Origin: Jiella marina
GTDB taxonomy: Bacteria > Pseudomonadota > Alphaproteobacteria > Rhizobiales > Rhizobiaceae
Length of the DNA: 64,000 nt
NCBI RefSeq assembly: GCF_024359545.1
Contig: NZ_JAKQZG010000001.1
Coordinates: 62,001-126,000, forward strand
Direction of reading: 5' to 3'
The position numbers and the translations under genes were made by a program. Below the pieces are notes generated by a model. The model did no database searches. It worked only from the letters and a program-made list of their open reading frames with translations, and had not been told where the DNA came from. Positions 52,844 to 62,346 of the stretch are shown here, piece after piece; position 1 is the first letter of the stretch, and every line of letters begins with the position of its first letter.

Positions 52844-53932
52844 TCAAGCGCTCTCGAAGAACGTCATGAAACGCTCGGGCTCAAGCGCTTCGACCAGCGG
52901 GCCGCCAAAGGGGCGGCGGTCGACGGTTTCGGCGGCCAGCATCGCATTCAACACCGCTTCCTCGATGGCCTCGACCGCAGCTTCGTAGACGTGATCGATG
53001 TGATCGTCGGCAAGCGCCCGCATCGTCTCGAATGCATCCGGCTGTGATTGGAGGGGGCGCGGATCGGCGGTGGAAAGGGCCAGGAAGAGGTCGCCGGAAT
53101 TGTGGCCGCCGATCGTTCCGCCCCGCGCTATGCCGATGCTGCCGCGCCGCGCAAGGCGTGTGAGCTGCGAGGCGCTCAGCGGCAGGTCCGTCGCGATCAC
53201 CACGATGATCGAGCCGCGCTCTGTGTCGGCGCCTTCCTCCGTCTCCATCAGACGGCCGACGGGCCGGCCAAGCACCGTCAGCCAGTCGCGGATCCCGTGA
53301 TTGGCCTGGACGAGGACGCCGAGCATGAAGTCCTGACCGAAGATCGGCATGCGGCGAGAGGCAGTGCCGGTCCCGCCCTTGAAGCCATAAGCGATCATGC
53401 CCGCGCCGCCGCCGACATTGCCCTCGCTGACGGGCCCGGTCGCGGCACCTTGGAGCGCTGCCAGCGCGTGCTCCTCCGTCACGGCGAAGGCGTTGATGTC
53501 GCTGAGAATACCATCATAGGTCTCGGCCACCACCGGCATGAGCCAGGGCGGCTGCGCCTGATCGAGGATGGCCGGATGGCGATCCACCATCCACCGGATT
53601 GCCGCCTGATGGACCCGGCCGACTCCATGGGTGTTGGTAATCAGGATTGGGCCGGTCATTGTTCCGCTGTCGGCGATCCAGTGCGTGCCGGTCATTTCGC
53701 CATTGCCGTTGAAGCGATGAAAGCCGGCCCTGAGAAGCACCGGCTCGGGGGTCGGCACGATGGCGGTCACGCCCGTCAGCACCGGCATGCGCCGCCCGGG
53801 ACGCGGCTCCGCTTCCGCGATCGTCGTCGCGCCGACGGTAACGCCCGGAACATCCGTGATCGCGTTCAACGGCCCGCACTCGCCACGGATCGGCAGCCCG
53901 AGATCGCGCGCGCGGAAGGAGAACTTTGGCAT
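52844..53932 (-). CDS. P1-family (DmpA/BapA-like) self-processing aminopeptidase
   Basis: 362 residues. Belongs to the Ntn-like DmpA/beta-aminopeptidase family, which autocleaves before an internal Ser that becomes the nucleophile. The expected site is N278/S279 in G-G-H-N-S-G-D-L-F-L-A-L-S-T; N-terminal motifs N-A-I-T-D-V-P-G-V-T-V-G and G-T-H-W-I-A-D-S-G, and T-N-T-H-G-V-G, G-N-V-G-G-G-A-G-M are conserved. Substrates of relatives include D-amino acid and beta-amino acid amides and peptides. No signal peptide is seen. It is convergent with the luxR solo gene, 7 bases apart, and adds a third peptide/amide hydrolase to the cluster. Confidence 0.9.
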   Translation of the reverse strand: MPKFSFRARDLGLPIRGECGPLNAITDVPGVTVGATTIAEAEPRPGRRMPVLTGVTAIVPTPEPVLLRAGFHRFNGNGEMTGTHWIADSGTMTGPILITNTHGVGRVHQAAIRWMVDRHPAILDQAQPPWLMPVVAETYDGILSDINAFAVTEEHALAALQGAATGPVSEGNVGGGAGMIAYGFKGGTGTASRRMPIFGQDFMLGVLVQANHGIRDWLTVLGRPVGRLMETEEGADTERGSIIVVIATDLPLSASQLTRLARRGSIGIARGGTIGGHNSGDLFLALSTADPRPLQSQPDAFETMRALADDHIDHVYEAAVEAIEEAVLNAMLAAETVDRRPFGGPLVEALEPERFMTFFESA

Positions 53933-54058
53933 TGGCGATCCTTGGCAGGAAAGGGTCAGGCGTCAGGACATGAGCGCGGAAACTAGCGCTGCGCCGTGGA
54001 CGATCGATAGCAGGGATAGGGGGCCAGGCAGGGACCATGTCGGCAGGCCGTGCGACGA

Positions 54059-54940
54059 TCAGGCGACCCCGGCGTGCAGCAGCGGTCGCAGAAGCGGATT
54101 GGGGAAACGCCGCTCGATCGTTACCGCGTAGAAGGTCTCGGCGATGCCCGGCAACTGATCGCATTCGACCAGCATGCCGGACTCGATCTCGTCCTTCACG
54201 ACGATCGGCGGCAGCACCGCCAGTCCGACGCCCTCCCGGGCCAGCAGACGCATCATCGCCATGTCTTCGACCTCGGCCACGATCTGCGGAGTAATGCCGA
54301 AACGGTCGGCGAGGGCGTCGAACCCGGTCCGTATGCCGGTATCGGCCGAGGGCAGGATGACCGGGTGGTCACGGAGCCTTTCGGCGAGGCTGGTCGCACC
54401 ATGGGCCAAGCGTTCCGGCGTGCCGACGAGGCTGACCGGCTGTTCGGCCAGACGATGGGCGACGAACGGCGTCAGCGCGTCGCGGGCCGGGGCCTGGTTG
54501 ACGAGGACGACATCGAGGCTGAGGGCTTCCAGCGCCCGCAAGAGTTCCGCGGCGCCGCCCGAACGCAGGATCAGTTCGATATCGGTCAGGCCGAGAAGCG
54601 GTCGCAGGAAGGCGATTTGAAAATTCCGCGACAGCGTGGCAAGGGCGCCGACACGCAGCGCCTGCCGGGCCGCGCCCGTCCCGCGCAACGTGCCGACCAG
54701 TTCCTCGCCCGCAGCGAAGATCGCATCGGCATGGTCGAGCGCAATGCGCCCGGCCTCCGTCAGGTGCAACTGACGGCCACGGCGCTCGAACAGCGCATGG
54801 CCCAGACGCTCCTCGAGCTTGCGGATTTGAACGGATAGCGCGGACTGGGTGACGTTGAGGCGCTCGGCCGTCCGCGTGAGATTGCCGTCATGGGCGACGG
54901 CCCAGAAATAGCGCAGATGATTGTAGTTCAGCGTGGCCAT
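54059..54940 (-). CDS. LysR-family transcriptional regulator
   Basis: 293 residues. HTH (about 5-63) with L-R-Y-F-W-A-V-A-H-D-G-N-L-T-R-T-A-E-R-L and V-T-Q-S-A-L-S-V-Q-I-R-K-L-E-E, then a periplasmic-binding-like effector domain. The L-N-Y-N-H-L-R-Y-F-W opening is typical of NhaR-type LysR proteins. ATG at 54940 is used; the longer frame would include its own operator. Divergent from the dabB-dabA operon, which LysR genes also flank in other bacteria, so it probably activates inorganic carbon uptake. Confidence 0.9.
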   Translation of the reverse strand: MATLNYNHLRYFWAVAHDGNLTRTAERLNVTQSALSVQIRKLEERLGHALFERRGRQLHLTEAGRIALDHADAIFAAGEELVGTLRGTGAARQALRVGALATLSRNFQIAFLRPLLGLTDIELILRSGGAAELLRALEALSLDVVLVNQAPARDALTPFVAHRLAEQPVSLVGTPERLAHGATSLAERLRDHPVILPSADTGIRTGFDALADRFGITPQIVAEVEDMAMMRLLAREGVGLAVLPPIVVKDEIESGMLVECDQLPGIAETFYAVTIERRFPNPLLRPLLHAGVA

Positions 54941-54966
54941 TTCGTTCGAAAATAACGAACGAAATG
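54938..54966. promoter_or_regulatory. Perfect dyad overlapping the LysR start codon
   Basis: catttcgttcg and cgaacgaaatg form 11-bp perfect arms around a 7-base spacer. The left arm includes the lysR initiation codon. The arrangement contains a T-N11-A pattern typical of LysR sites and would allow autorepression together with control of dabB. Confidence 0.6.
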
Positions 54967-55047
54967 CCAAAAACAATGCAATTTATTCCTTAGAGCGTGA
55001 ACGCTATCTCCCGCAGGCCACTCAACTGCCTCGTCGGGAGGATCCAC

Positions 55048-56619
55048 GTGCTGATCGACCTATTGCCCCTCGCGGCCCCGCTGCCGCTCCTGTTCGTCGC
55101 CGCGATCGCCAGCCGGCGGCCGGGCCGTCGTCCGGCTCTCGTCCCGGCGCTCAGCGAAGGAGCGGCGCTTGCCGCTTTCGCCATCTCGCTCGGAGCGCTT
55201 GGTCTGCTCCTCTTTCACGGCTCCGCCACGAGCCCTCTGATCGGCCTGGCCGGCATCGGGCTCTCGGCGCGGCTCGACGCGGTGAGCGTGGCGATGCTTC
55301 TGCTCGTCTCCTCGGTCGGCTGGATCGTCGTGCGTTTCGCTCGCACCTATCTCGACGGCGAGGCGCGGCAGGGGGCGTTCACCGGATGGCTCTGTGCTGC
55401 GATCGCTGCGGTGCTGTTCCTGGTCCAGGCCGGTAACCTGTCCCAACTCTTCCTTGCCTGGGTCGCGACCAGCGTATGTCTCCACCGGCTTCTCCTGTTC
55501 TATCCCGAACGTGCTGCCGCGCAGCGGGCCGCGCGGAAGAAGGCCCTATTCTCGGGCATCGGCTCCGCTGCGCTTCTCATTGCGATGGTGCTGCTCGTGC
55601 TGGCGACGGGCACCACCGACATCGCGGCGATCAACGCTGCCGCCCGGGCCGCGGACGCGACTGCCCTGGCGCTCGGCGCTGCCGCGTTTCTGGCCATCGC
55701 GGCCCTCCTGAAATCCGCGCAGTTTCCGACCCATGGATGGCTGACCGAGGTGATGGAAGCCCCGACCCCGGTTTCGGCGCTGCTTCATGCCGGCGTGATC
55801 AATGCCGGTGGCTTCCTGCTTATCCGCTTCGCAGACGTGATGGTTGGCGCGCCCGGAGTCTTGGCCGCGCTGGCGATCATCGGTGGCTTCACGGCTCTGT
55901 TCGGCGCGCTGGTGATGCTCACCCAGCCGGCGGTCAAGACCTCGCTGGCGTGGTCGACGGTCGCCCAGATGGGCTTCATGATCCTGCAATGCGGCCTGGC
56001 GCTGTTCCCGCTGGCGCTGCTCCACATCGTTGCGCACTCGCTCTACAAGGCGCACGCCTTCCTGTCGTCGGGCGGCGCGGTCGAGCAGGTCGCCTCGATC
56101 CGGCGTCCGGGACCGGTCGCGGTCCCCAGCGGTGCTGCGGTCGGTCGCGCCTTTCTTGCGGCGATTGCGATCTATGCGGCGATCGGCGCCCTGTTCGGTG
56201 CGCTGTTCGGGTTCGACCAGAAATCGCCCCAGGCGCTTGCGCTCGGCGCCATCCTGATCTTCGGCGTCGCCTATCTTCTGGCGCAGGGGCTCGCCGACGC
56301 CGCGCCGCGTCTGCTGACCCGCCGGACGGTGGTCTACTCCGCCGCCGCGGCGATCGGCTACTTCGCGCTTCAGCGCGCCGCCGAGTGGCTGACCGGCACG
56401 ACGCTTCCCGCGACGCCTGATCCCGGCCGTCTCGAATGGACGCTGATGGCGCTCGCCATTCTGAGCTTCGGGCTGGTGGCGGTTGCGCAAGCGCTGTTTC
56501 CCCTGTGGGCACCGCATCCGGCTGCGGCAGGGCTCCGCGTCCACCTTTCGAATGGCCTCTACGTCAACGCCACCCTCGATCGCATGCTCGGCGGCTGGTC
56601 CGTCCGGAAGCCCTCGTGA
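55048..56619 (+). CDS. dabB: DabB: NuoL/MrpA-like proton-channel subunit of the DAB inorganic carbon transporter
   Basis: 523 residues from a GTG with CGGGAGG 6-7 bases upstream; the GTG at 54997 lacks a ribosome site. Roughly 13 membrane helices of the proton-conducting complex I/Mrp antiporter type, including the conserved [27 protein letters not shown] region with the catalytic Glu and Lys. DabB moves H+ and energises DabA, which hydrates CO2 in the cytoplasm. Overlaps or abuts dabA (TGATG at 56617-56621). The short ND5-like protein without Mrp partners is what distinguishes DabB. Confidence 0.88.
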   Translation: MLIDLLPLAAPLPLLFVAAIASRRPGRRPALVPALSEGAALAAFAISLGALGLLLFHGSATSPLIGLAGIGLSARLDAVSVAMLLLVSSVGWIVVRFARTYLDGEARQGAFTGWLCAAIAAVLFLVQAGNLSQLFLAWVATSVCLHRLLLFYPERAAAQRAARKKALFSGIGSAALLIAMVLLVLATGTTDIAAINAAARAADATALALGAAAFLAIAALLKSAQFPTHGWLTEVMEAPTPVSALLHAGVINAGGFLLIRFADVMVGAPGVLAALAIIGGFTALFGALVMLTQPAVKTSLAWSTVAQMGFMILQCGLALFPLALLHIVAHSLYKAHAFLSSGGAVEQVASIRRPGPVAVPSGAAVGRAFLAAIAIYAAIGALFGALFGFDQKSPQALALGAILIFGVAYLLAQGLADAAPRLLTRRTVVYSAAAAIGYFALQRAAEWLTGTTLPATPDPGRLEWTLMALAILSFGLVAVAQALFPLWAPHPAAAGLRVHLSNGLYVNATLDRMLGGWSVRKPS

Positions 56620-56639
56620 TGGTCCAAGGAGCGACACCC

Positions 56640-59072
56640 ATGCTGATGATCACACCGCAAACCACCAGGCCCGGCGCCGAAACCATCCTCGACGCGGCCG
56701 AACATGCGGCGCGGGCCGTCCCGCCGCTCTGGCCGCTCGCGTCGAGCGTCGCCGTCAATCCCTTTCTCGGCCAGACGCAGGAACCCCTGGCTGTTGCCGC
56801 AGCGAGGCTGCGGCGGGTCGCCGGGATCGCCTCGACCATGCCCCGGACCTGGTTTGCCGAGCGGATCGAGTCCGGCGAGATCACCGATGACGATCTCGCG
56901 GCGGCCCTCGATCGCGCGCCGGCGGGGAGGGGGGCAAAGACGCTCTCCGAGCTGAGACGGGCACTGCAATCGCCCCCGCCATCACCAAGCGCCCTGCCGA
57001 CCGTCGCCGATCTCGCGACCGAGGCTTCAGGCATCGATTGGGCAGGGCTTGTCGCGGAACGTCTCGGCCATTGGGCGGCGGGCTATTTCGACCAGGGCCA
57101 GGCTCTTTGGGAAATGCCGAAAGGACGCGGGGCGTATGAAAGCTGGCGAGCGATTGCCACCAACGATCTGACCCCCGAGATCGTCGGCCTCCAGGGTTTC
57201 GCTGCGAGCGTGGTGGACGCGCCCGAAACGTCTGCCGAGACGATCATCGAAATGGTCGGGCGGCTGGGCCTGAGCGAGGCCGCGCTGGAGAGCTATTTCC
57301 ACCGCCTGCTGATGGGCCTCGGTGGCTGGGCGCAGGCAGCGCGCTATCGCCTCTGGCAGGCCGAGCTTGCGGGCGAGATGGATGCGACGGTGAGTGACCT
57401 TCTGGCGATCTGCCTCGTCTGGGAGGAAGCGCTGCTGCGCCAGCACCGGCCGACCATCGGATCCCGCTGGCGCGAAGCCGTTGCGGCCCATGCCGAGCCG
57501 GTCGAGCCGACGGCCGACGACTGGATCGACTCCATCCTGCAGGAAGCGGCCGAGCATGCGGCACAGCGCCGGCTTCATGACCTGTTCGAGGGCGCATCGC
57601 CGGTCTCGCCGCGTAACCGTCCCGCGCTGCAGATGGCGTTCTGCATCGACGTGCGCTCCGAGGTGTTCCGCCGCGCGCTGGAAAGCACCGATCCCGGTGT
57701 CCAGACGCTCGGTTTTGCCGGGTTTTTTGGGCTCGGCGTCGCCCATCGCCGCTTTGGCTCGGATGTCGTGGAGGCCAGGCTGCCGGTCCTGCTCAAGCCC
57801 GCCGTCTTCAGCTGTTCGGGGGCTCCGACACCGGAAACCGAGAAGAAGGATCAGGCGTCGCGGATCGCAGCGCGGGCGAAGCGCGCCTGGGGGCGCTTCA
57901 AGCTCGCCGCCATCTCCTCCTTCGCCTTCGTCGAGGCGACCGGTCCGGTCTATGTCGGCAAGCTTCTGCGCGACGGGCTGAGCCTGAGACGGCACACCGC
58001 CCCAGAGGACCCGAGGCCGCGCTTCGACCCGGCGCTCGATCTCGACACCCGCATCACCATGGCCGAGAGCGTTCTCAATGCGATGTCATTGACTGAAGGC
58101 TTTGCGCCCCTGGTGCTGCTTGCCGGTCACGGCGCCAATGTCGTCAACAATCCCCATGCCAGCGCGCTGCAATGCGGCGCCTGCGGGGGCTATTCAGGCG
58201 ACGTCAATGCGCGCCTCCTGGCAGGGCTCCTGAACGACGAGGAGGTGCGGCAGGCTCTCGCTACCCGTGGCATCGCGATCCCGAAGGACACGCTGTTCGT
58301 CGGCGCCCTGCACGACACGACCACCGATGCCGTGACGATCTTTGATGGCGATCACCTGTCCTCCGCGCACAGCGAGGCGATCGAGCACGCCAGGGATTGG
58401 CTCGACACCGCTAGCGCACTGGCCCGCGCCGAGCGTTCGAAACGGCTGCCGCGTGCGGAGGGTGGCGAGGACGTCGCACGCCGCGCTCGCGACTGGGCGG
58501 AGTTGCGCCCGGAATGGGCGCTCGCCGGCTGCCAGGCCTTCGTCGCAGCCCCACGCCAGCGCACGGCCGGGCTCGATCTGGGCGGCCGTGCCTTCCTCCA
58601 CGACTATGACTGGCGCAAGGACGACGGCTTCGGTGTGCTGGAGCTGATCCTGACCGCGCCGGTGGTCGTGGCAAGCTGGATCAGCCTTCAGTACTATGGT
58701 TCCACCGTCGCGCCGGATGTCTTCGGAGCGGGCAACAAGCTTCTGCACAACGTGACCGGTGGGCTCGGTGTCGTCGAAGGCAATGGCGGGATCCTGCGTC
58801 CGGGACTGCCGTGGCAATCGGTGCATGATGGCGAGAAATTCGTCCATGATCCGCTGCGCTTGTCGGTTCTTGTTGAAGCGCCGCGTGAAGAAATCAGCGC
58901 GATCCTTGAACGTCATCCACCAGTGCGCGCCCGGTTCGACAACAAATGGCTGCACCTCTTCGTGCTGGACGATCAGGGCCGCATGGCCTGGCGCTACGCC
59001 GGCGATCTCGATTGGGAACCCATGGCCCATGACAAAGCGATGGAACGGGAAGTGCAGCGGGCGCCGGCATGA
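56640..59072 (+). CDS. dabA: DabA: vectorial carbonic-anhydrase-like subunit (DUF2309/UPF0753)
   Basis: 810 residues from an ATG with AAGGAG 8 bases upstream; an ATG at 56619 overlapping the dabB stop is an alternative. The zinc site predicted from characterised DabA is complete: C335 and D337 in F-C-I-D-V-R-S-E, H497 in A-G-H-G-A-N-V and C512 in Q-C-G-A-C-G-G; the H-to-C spacing of 15 equals that of Halothiobacillus DabA2. DabA with DabB forms an energy-coupled CO2 trap that accumulates bicarbonate, useful here for anaplerotic carboxylation in a heterotroph. Its stop overlaps the start of the cysD-like frame (ATGA). Confidence 0.92.
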   Translation: MLMITPQTTRPGAETILDAAEHAARAVPPLWPLASSVAVNPFLGQTQEPLAVAAARLRRVAGIASTMPRTWFAERIESGEITDDDLAAALDRAPAGRGAKTLSELRRALQSPPPSPSALPTVADLATEASGIDWAGLVAERLGHWAAGYFDQGQALWEMPKGRGAYESWRAIATNDLTPEIVGLQGFAASVVDAPETSAETIIEMVGRLGLSEAALESYFHRLLMGLGGWAQAARYRLWQAELAGEMDATVSDLLAICLVWEEALLRQHRPTIGSRWREAVAAHAEPVEPTADDWIDSILQEAAEHAAQRRLHDLFEGASPVSPRNRPALQMAFCIDVRSEVFRRALESTDPGVQTLGFAGFFGLGVAHRRFGSDVVEARLPVLLKPAVFSCSGAPTPETEKKDQASRIAARAKRAWGRFKLAAISSFAFVEATGPVYVGKLLRDGLSLRRHTAPEDPRPRFDPALDLDTRITMAESVLNAMSLTEGFAPLVLLAGHGANVVNNPHASALQCGACGGYSGDVNARLLAGLLNDEEVRQALATRGIAIPKDTLFVGALHDTTTDAVTIFDGDHLSSAHSEAIEHARDWLDTASALARAERSKRLPRAEGGEDVARRARDWAELRPEWALAGCQAFVAAPRQRTAGLDLGGRAFLHDYDWRKDDGFGVLELILTAPVVVASWISLQYYGSTVAPDVFGAGNKLLHNVTGGLGVVEGNGGILRPGLPWQSVHDGEKFVHDPLRLSVLVEAPREEISAILERHPPVRARFDNKWLHLFVLDDQGRMAWRYAGDLDWEPMAHDKAMEREVQRAPA

Positions 59073-59964
59073 AGCCGCTCCCCGGCCATCTCGCCGCCCT
59101 CGAATCGGAGGCGATCCACATTCTGCGCGACGGCGTCTCTGCGTCGCGCAATCCCGTGCTGCTGTTTTCGGCCGGAAAGGATTCCACCGTTCTGGCCCAT
59201 CTGGCCTTGCGAGCCTTCCATCCCTCGCCGCCGCCCGGCCCTTGCTGCATATCGATTCGACATGGGAGTTCGCCGAGGTCCTGGCGTTCCGAGACGCCTT
59301 CGCGCAGCAGCACGGGTTCGATCTGATCGTTCACGCGAATGAGGAGGGCCGCGCGCAGGCGATCAATCCGTTCGATCACGGCGACTTCTATACCACCGCG
59401 ATGCGCACCGAACCGCTCAAGCGGGCCTTGAGCGAAGGCGGCTTCGACGCCGTCTTCGGCGGCGCCCGGCGCGACGAGGAGGCGAGCCGGGCCAAGGAGC
59501 GCATTGTCTCCATTCGCAATGCGAACCATGGCTGGGAACCGCGGCTGCAGCGCCCCGAACTCTGGCGCTGCTTCAACTGGCAGATCGCGCCCGGCGAATC
59601 GATGCGGGTCTTCCCGCTGTCGAACTGGACCGAGCAGGATTTGTGGACCTACATCGTCTTGCGCGGAATCGAGCTTGCACCGCTCTATCTGGCCAAGGAG
59701 CGCGACGTCGTCTTGCGCGACGGGATGCGGATCGTGGTCGACGATCCGACGCGCATGCGCTGGCAGCCTGGCGAAGGGACGCGCCGCGAGACGGTGCGCT
59801 TTCGCACACTCGGTTGCTGGCCGGTCACCGCAGCGCAACCGTCTGAAGCGACGAGCATCGCTCAGGTCGCCCTGGAAACGCTGTCCGCACAAACCTCCGA
59901 GCGTCGGGGCCGCATGGGCGATGGCGGGTCGCTCGAACGCCAGAAGCGCGACGGTTATTTTTGA
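59069..59964 (+). pseudogene. Stand-alone CysD-like sulfate adenylyltransferase subunit 2, frameshifted
   Basis: The PP-loop ATPase S-A-G-K-D-S-T-V-L-A-H-L-A (about residues 34-46) is read from the ATG at 59069, but the frame is lost at about 59239-59241, where ggcccttg has one base fewer than needed; the rest of CysD (L-L-H-I-D-S-T-W-E-F through N-P-F-D-H-G...L-S-N-W-T-E-Q-D-L-W and the C-terminal G-R-M-G-D-G-G-S-L-E-R-Q-K-R-D-G-Y-F) continues in the +1-shifted frame to 59964. Joining the frames restores a full-length CysD of about 298 residues. No cysN follows. It is coupled to dabA by ATGA. Either a real single-base deletion or a sequencing error in a C-rich run. Confidence 0.8.
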
Positions 59965-59969
59965 AGACA

Positions 59970-59989
59970 GCCCGGACTTCGTGCCGGGC
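59970..59989 (+). terminator. Small hairpin after the cysD-like gene
   Basis: gcccgg and ccgggc pair around an 8-base loop 6 bases after the stop codon; no U-run. A weak candidate end for the dab operon ahead of the phn promoter. Confidence 0.35.
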
Positions 59990-60069
59990 GCCGCGCTGTG
60001 AGCGCATGACCTCCATGCGCAGGCCTCCGCGCGTTCGACGTGACCGGCAACGGTCAGCGCATTCCATCG

Positions 60070-60087
60070 CCGTCACAAAGACGTCAT
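60070..60087 (+). promoter_or_regulatory. Pho-box-like site upstream of phnG
   Basis: ccgtcacaaagacgtcat contains two direct 7-base repeats (ccgtcac, acgtcat) separated by 4 bases, with cgtca spaced by exactly 11 bases, the layout of PhoB-binding Pho boxes (consensus CTGTCAT-N4-CTGTCAT). It lies 50 bases upstream of the phnG start, as expected for phosphate-starvation control of C-P lyase genes. Confidence 0.65.
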
Positions 60088-60136
60088 CGCCGCGGTGATA
60101 GCCAAGCGCCACAAGAGACATACGCGACAGGGCGAA

Positions 60137-60634
60137 ATGGCCGAGAAATCCGCCTCAGGCGAGGCGCGCGAGCAAGCAAATGAACAGCATATCGAGGCGC
60201 GGCGCCGCGCCGTTTCTGCCTTCGCCCAGGCGGAGACGGACATGCTGGCGCGGCTTTGGGAAGAAGTCGGCGAAGGCCGTCCGATTGCCGCAGTCCGCGG
60301 CCCCGAAGTCGGCCTCGTCATGGTGCGCGGCCGCGTTGGCGGCGGCGGGGCGCCCTTCAATCTCGGCGAGGCCAGCGTGACGCGGGCCTCCGTCCGGCTC
60401 GGAGAGGGCACGGTCGGTCACGCGATGACGCTCGGCCGCGACCTGGAAAGGGCGCGACTCGCGGCCTCTTTCGACGCCCTCTGGCAGCTCGATGCCGCCC
60501 ATCGCGACATGGTCGAATCCCGCGTCGTCCTGCCGATCGAGGCGGCGATCGCTGAGGCCGAGACCAAAGCGCGCGAGGAGACGGAGGCCACACGCGTCGA
60601 CTTCTTCACCATGGCGCGAGGCGAGGACGAGTGA
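60137..60634 (+). CDS. phnG: Carbon-phosphorus lyase core subunit PhnG
   Basis: 165 residues. The conserved P-E-V-G-L-V-M-V-R-G-R-V-G-G-G-G-A-P-F-N-L-G-E-A-S-V-T-R stretch (about 55-85) identifies PhnG, a subunit of the PhnGHI complex that displaces adenine from ATP to attach the phosphonate to ribose. The ATG after GACAGGGCG is used; earlier in-frame codons fall in the promoter. First gene of phnGHIJK. Confidence 0.93.
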   Translation: MAEKSASGEAREQANEQHIEARRRAVSAFAQAETDMLARLWEEVGEGRPIAAVRGPEVGLVMVRGRVGGGGAPFNLGEASVTRASVRLGEGTVGHAMTLGRDLERARLAASFDALWQLDAAHRDMVESRVVLPIEAAIAEAETKAREETEATRVDFFTMARGEDE

Positions 60635-61233
60635 TGGCCGGCCTTCGTCAGAGCGAACAGGCGGTGATCGGGGGATTCGTCGATCCCGTCTTCGATGCGC
60701 AGGCGGTGTTTCGCGCGCTTCTCGATGCCACGGCCCGGCCGGGCACGGTGCGCGATCTCGGTGGTACCTGCGAACCGCCGGCGCCACTCGGCCCGGCGCA
60801 GGGCGCCATCCTGCTGGCCTTCTCGGACATGACCACGCCGGTCTTCGTCGAGGCGGAACGCGGTGCCTGCGCGGCCTGGCTTGGCTTTCATACTGGCGCA
60901 GCCCTGGTCGATGCGGGGGCGGCGCATTTTGCGGTTCTTCGAGAGTTCGGTGAGGCAGCGCTCGATACTCTGCCGCTCGGCACGCTCGCTTATCCCGACC
61001 GCTCGGCGACGGTGCTGGTCGAAACGGAAAGCCTGACGGGCGGGGATGCGCTCGCGCTTTCGGGTCCCGGCATCGATGGGAGGAGAACGATCGCACCTGC
61101 GGGTCTGGGCGCTGGTTTCCTGGCTGCGCGCGAGGCAAACCGCGCGCTCTTTCCGTGCGGAATCGATCTCGTCCTGACCTGCGGCTCGGCGATCCTAGCG
61201 CTGCCGCGCTCGACGACCGTCGAGGAGGTTTGA
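60634..61233 (+). CDS. phnH: Carbon-phosphorus lyase core subunit PhnH
   Basis: 199 residues (200 if the overlapping GTG at 60631 is used). F-D-A-Q-A-V-F-R-A-L-L-D-A-T-A-R-P-G-T at the N terminus and the C-terminal F-P-C-G-I-D-L-V-L-T-C-G...L-P-R-S-T segment match PhnH, a PLP-transferase-like scaffold subunit. Coupled to phnG by a TGATG junction and to phnI by 1 base spacing. Confidence 0.93.
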   Translation: MAGLRQSEQAVIGGFVDPVFDAQAVFRALLDATARPGTVRDLGGTCEPPAPLGPAQGAILLAFSDMTTPVFVEAERGACAAWLGFHTGAALVDAGAAHFAVLREFGEAALDTLPLGTLAYPDRSATVLVETESLTGGDALALSGPGIDGRRTIAPAGLGAGFLAAREANRALFPCGIDLVLTCGSAILALPRSTTVEEV

Positions 61234-61234
61234 G

Positions 61235-62332
61235 ATGTATGTCGCGGTGAAAGGCGGCGAGGCCGCCATTGCCAATGCCCATCGGCTGTTGGCCGACCGG
61301 CGGCGCGGCGACCGCACGGTGCCGGCTCTCACGCTGGAGCAGATCGCCGGACAGCTTTCGCTCGCCGTCGACCGGGTGATGGCGGAAGGTTCGCTCTACG
61401 ATCCCGATCTCGCCGCCATGGCCGTGCGCCAGGCCCGCGGCGATCTCATCGAGGCGATCTTCCTGATCCGCGCCTATCGCACCACGCTGCCGCGCTTTGC
61501 GGCTTCGCAACCGATCGAGACGGGGCGGATGCGGATCGAGCGTCGGATATCGGCAACCTACAAGGATCTGCCGGGCGGCCAGCTCCTGGGCCCGACCTTC
61601 GACTACACCCATCGCCTGATCGATCCCGAGATGGCAAAGGACGGCGACGTTGCCGCGGCCGAGCGGCGCGAGACAGCCGGCGACAGCCATGCGCCGCGCG
61701 TGACCGACATTCTCGGCGACGAAGCCCTGATCGAAGGCGATGGCGACCGGGCAGGGGAGGCGGAACCCGCCGATCTCACCCGTTCTCCGCTCGGCTTTCC
61801 GACCGGCCGTGATCTCAGGCTCCAAGCGCTTGCGCGAGGGGACGAAGGATTTCTGCTGGCGCTCGGTTATTCCACCCAGCGCGGTTATGGCCGCACCCAT
61901 CCCTTCGTCGGCGAGGTGCGCATCGGCTTCGTCGATGTGGAGGTCGAGCTTCCCGAGTTCGGCTTTGCCGTCACGATCGGGCGCGTGCGCGTCACCGAGT
62001 GCCAGATGATCTCGCAGTTCACCGGCTCCAAGGAGGAGCCGCCGCAATTCACCCGCGGCTATGGCTTGGTCTTCGGCCAGTCGGAGCGCAAGGCCATGGC
62101 GATGAGCCTCGTCGACCGGGCGCTAAGAGCCGACGAATTCGACGAGGAGCGTCGCTCACCTGCTCAGGACGAGGAATTCGTGCTCGCCCATTCCGACAAC
62201 ATCCAGGCGACGGGCTTCGTCGAGCATCTGAAGCTGCCCCACTACGTGGACTTCCAGGCCGAACTCGAACTCCTGCGCCGCATGCGGCGGGAAGGCGACC
62301 GTCCTGCCGAGGAGGGAGACGAAACCGAATGA
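61235..62332 (+). CDS. phnI: Carbon-phosphorus lyase core subunit PhnI
   Basis: 365 residues. M-Y-V-A-V-K-G-G-E-A-A-I-A-N-A-H opening, L-A-A-M-A-V-R-Q-A-R-G-D-L-I-E-A-I-F-L-I-R-A-Y-R-T-T-L-P-R and K-D-L-P-G-G-Q-L-L-G-P-T-F-D-Y-T-H-R-L-I are characteristic. PhnI is the nucleosidase-type subunit for the ATP-phosphonate displacement. It is followed, unusually, by a 240-base gap holding a small opposite-strand gene before phnJ. Confidence 0.94.
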   Translation: MYVAVKGGEAAIANAHRLLADRRRGDRTVPALTLEQIAGQLSLAVDRVMAEGSLYDPDLAAMAVRQARGDLIEAIFLIRAYRTTLPRFAASQPIETGRMRIERRISATYKDLPGGQLLGPTFDYTHRLIDPEMAKDGDVAAAERRETAGDSHAPRVTDILGDEALIEGDGDRAGEAEPADLTRSPLGFPTGRDLRLQALARGDEGFLLALGYSTQRGYGRTHPFVGEVRIGFVDVEVELPEFGFAVTIGRVRVTECQMISQFTGSKEEPPQFTRGYGLVFGQSERKAMAMSLVDRALRADEFDEERRSPAQDEEFVLAHSDNIQATGFVEHLKLPHYVDFQAELELLRRMRREGDRPAEEGDETE

Positions 62333-62346
62333 TGGTGTCTCTGGCC

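Noticed and set aside
60155-62047. 630-codon minus-strand frame opposite phnGHI
   Set aside because: Antisense shadow of three well-conserved phn genes; no ribosome binding site or recognisable domain.
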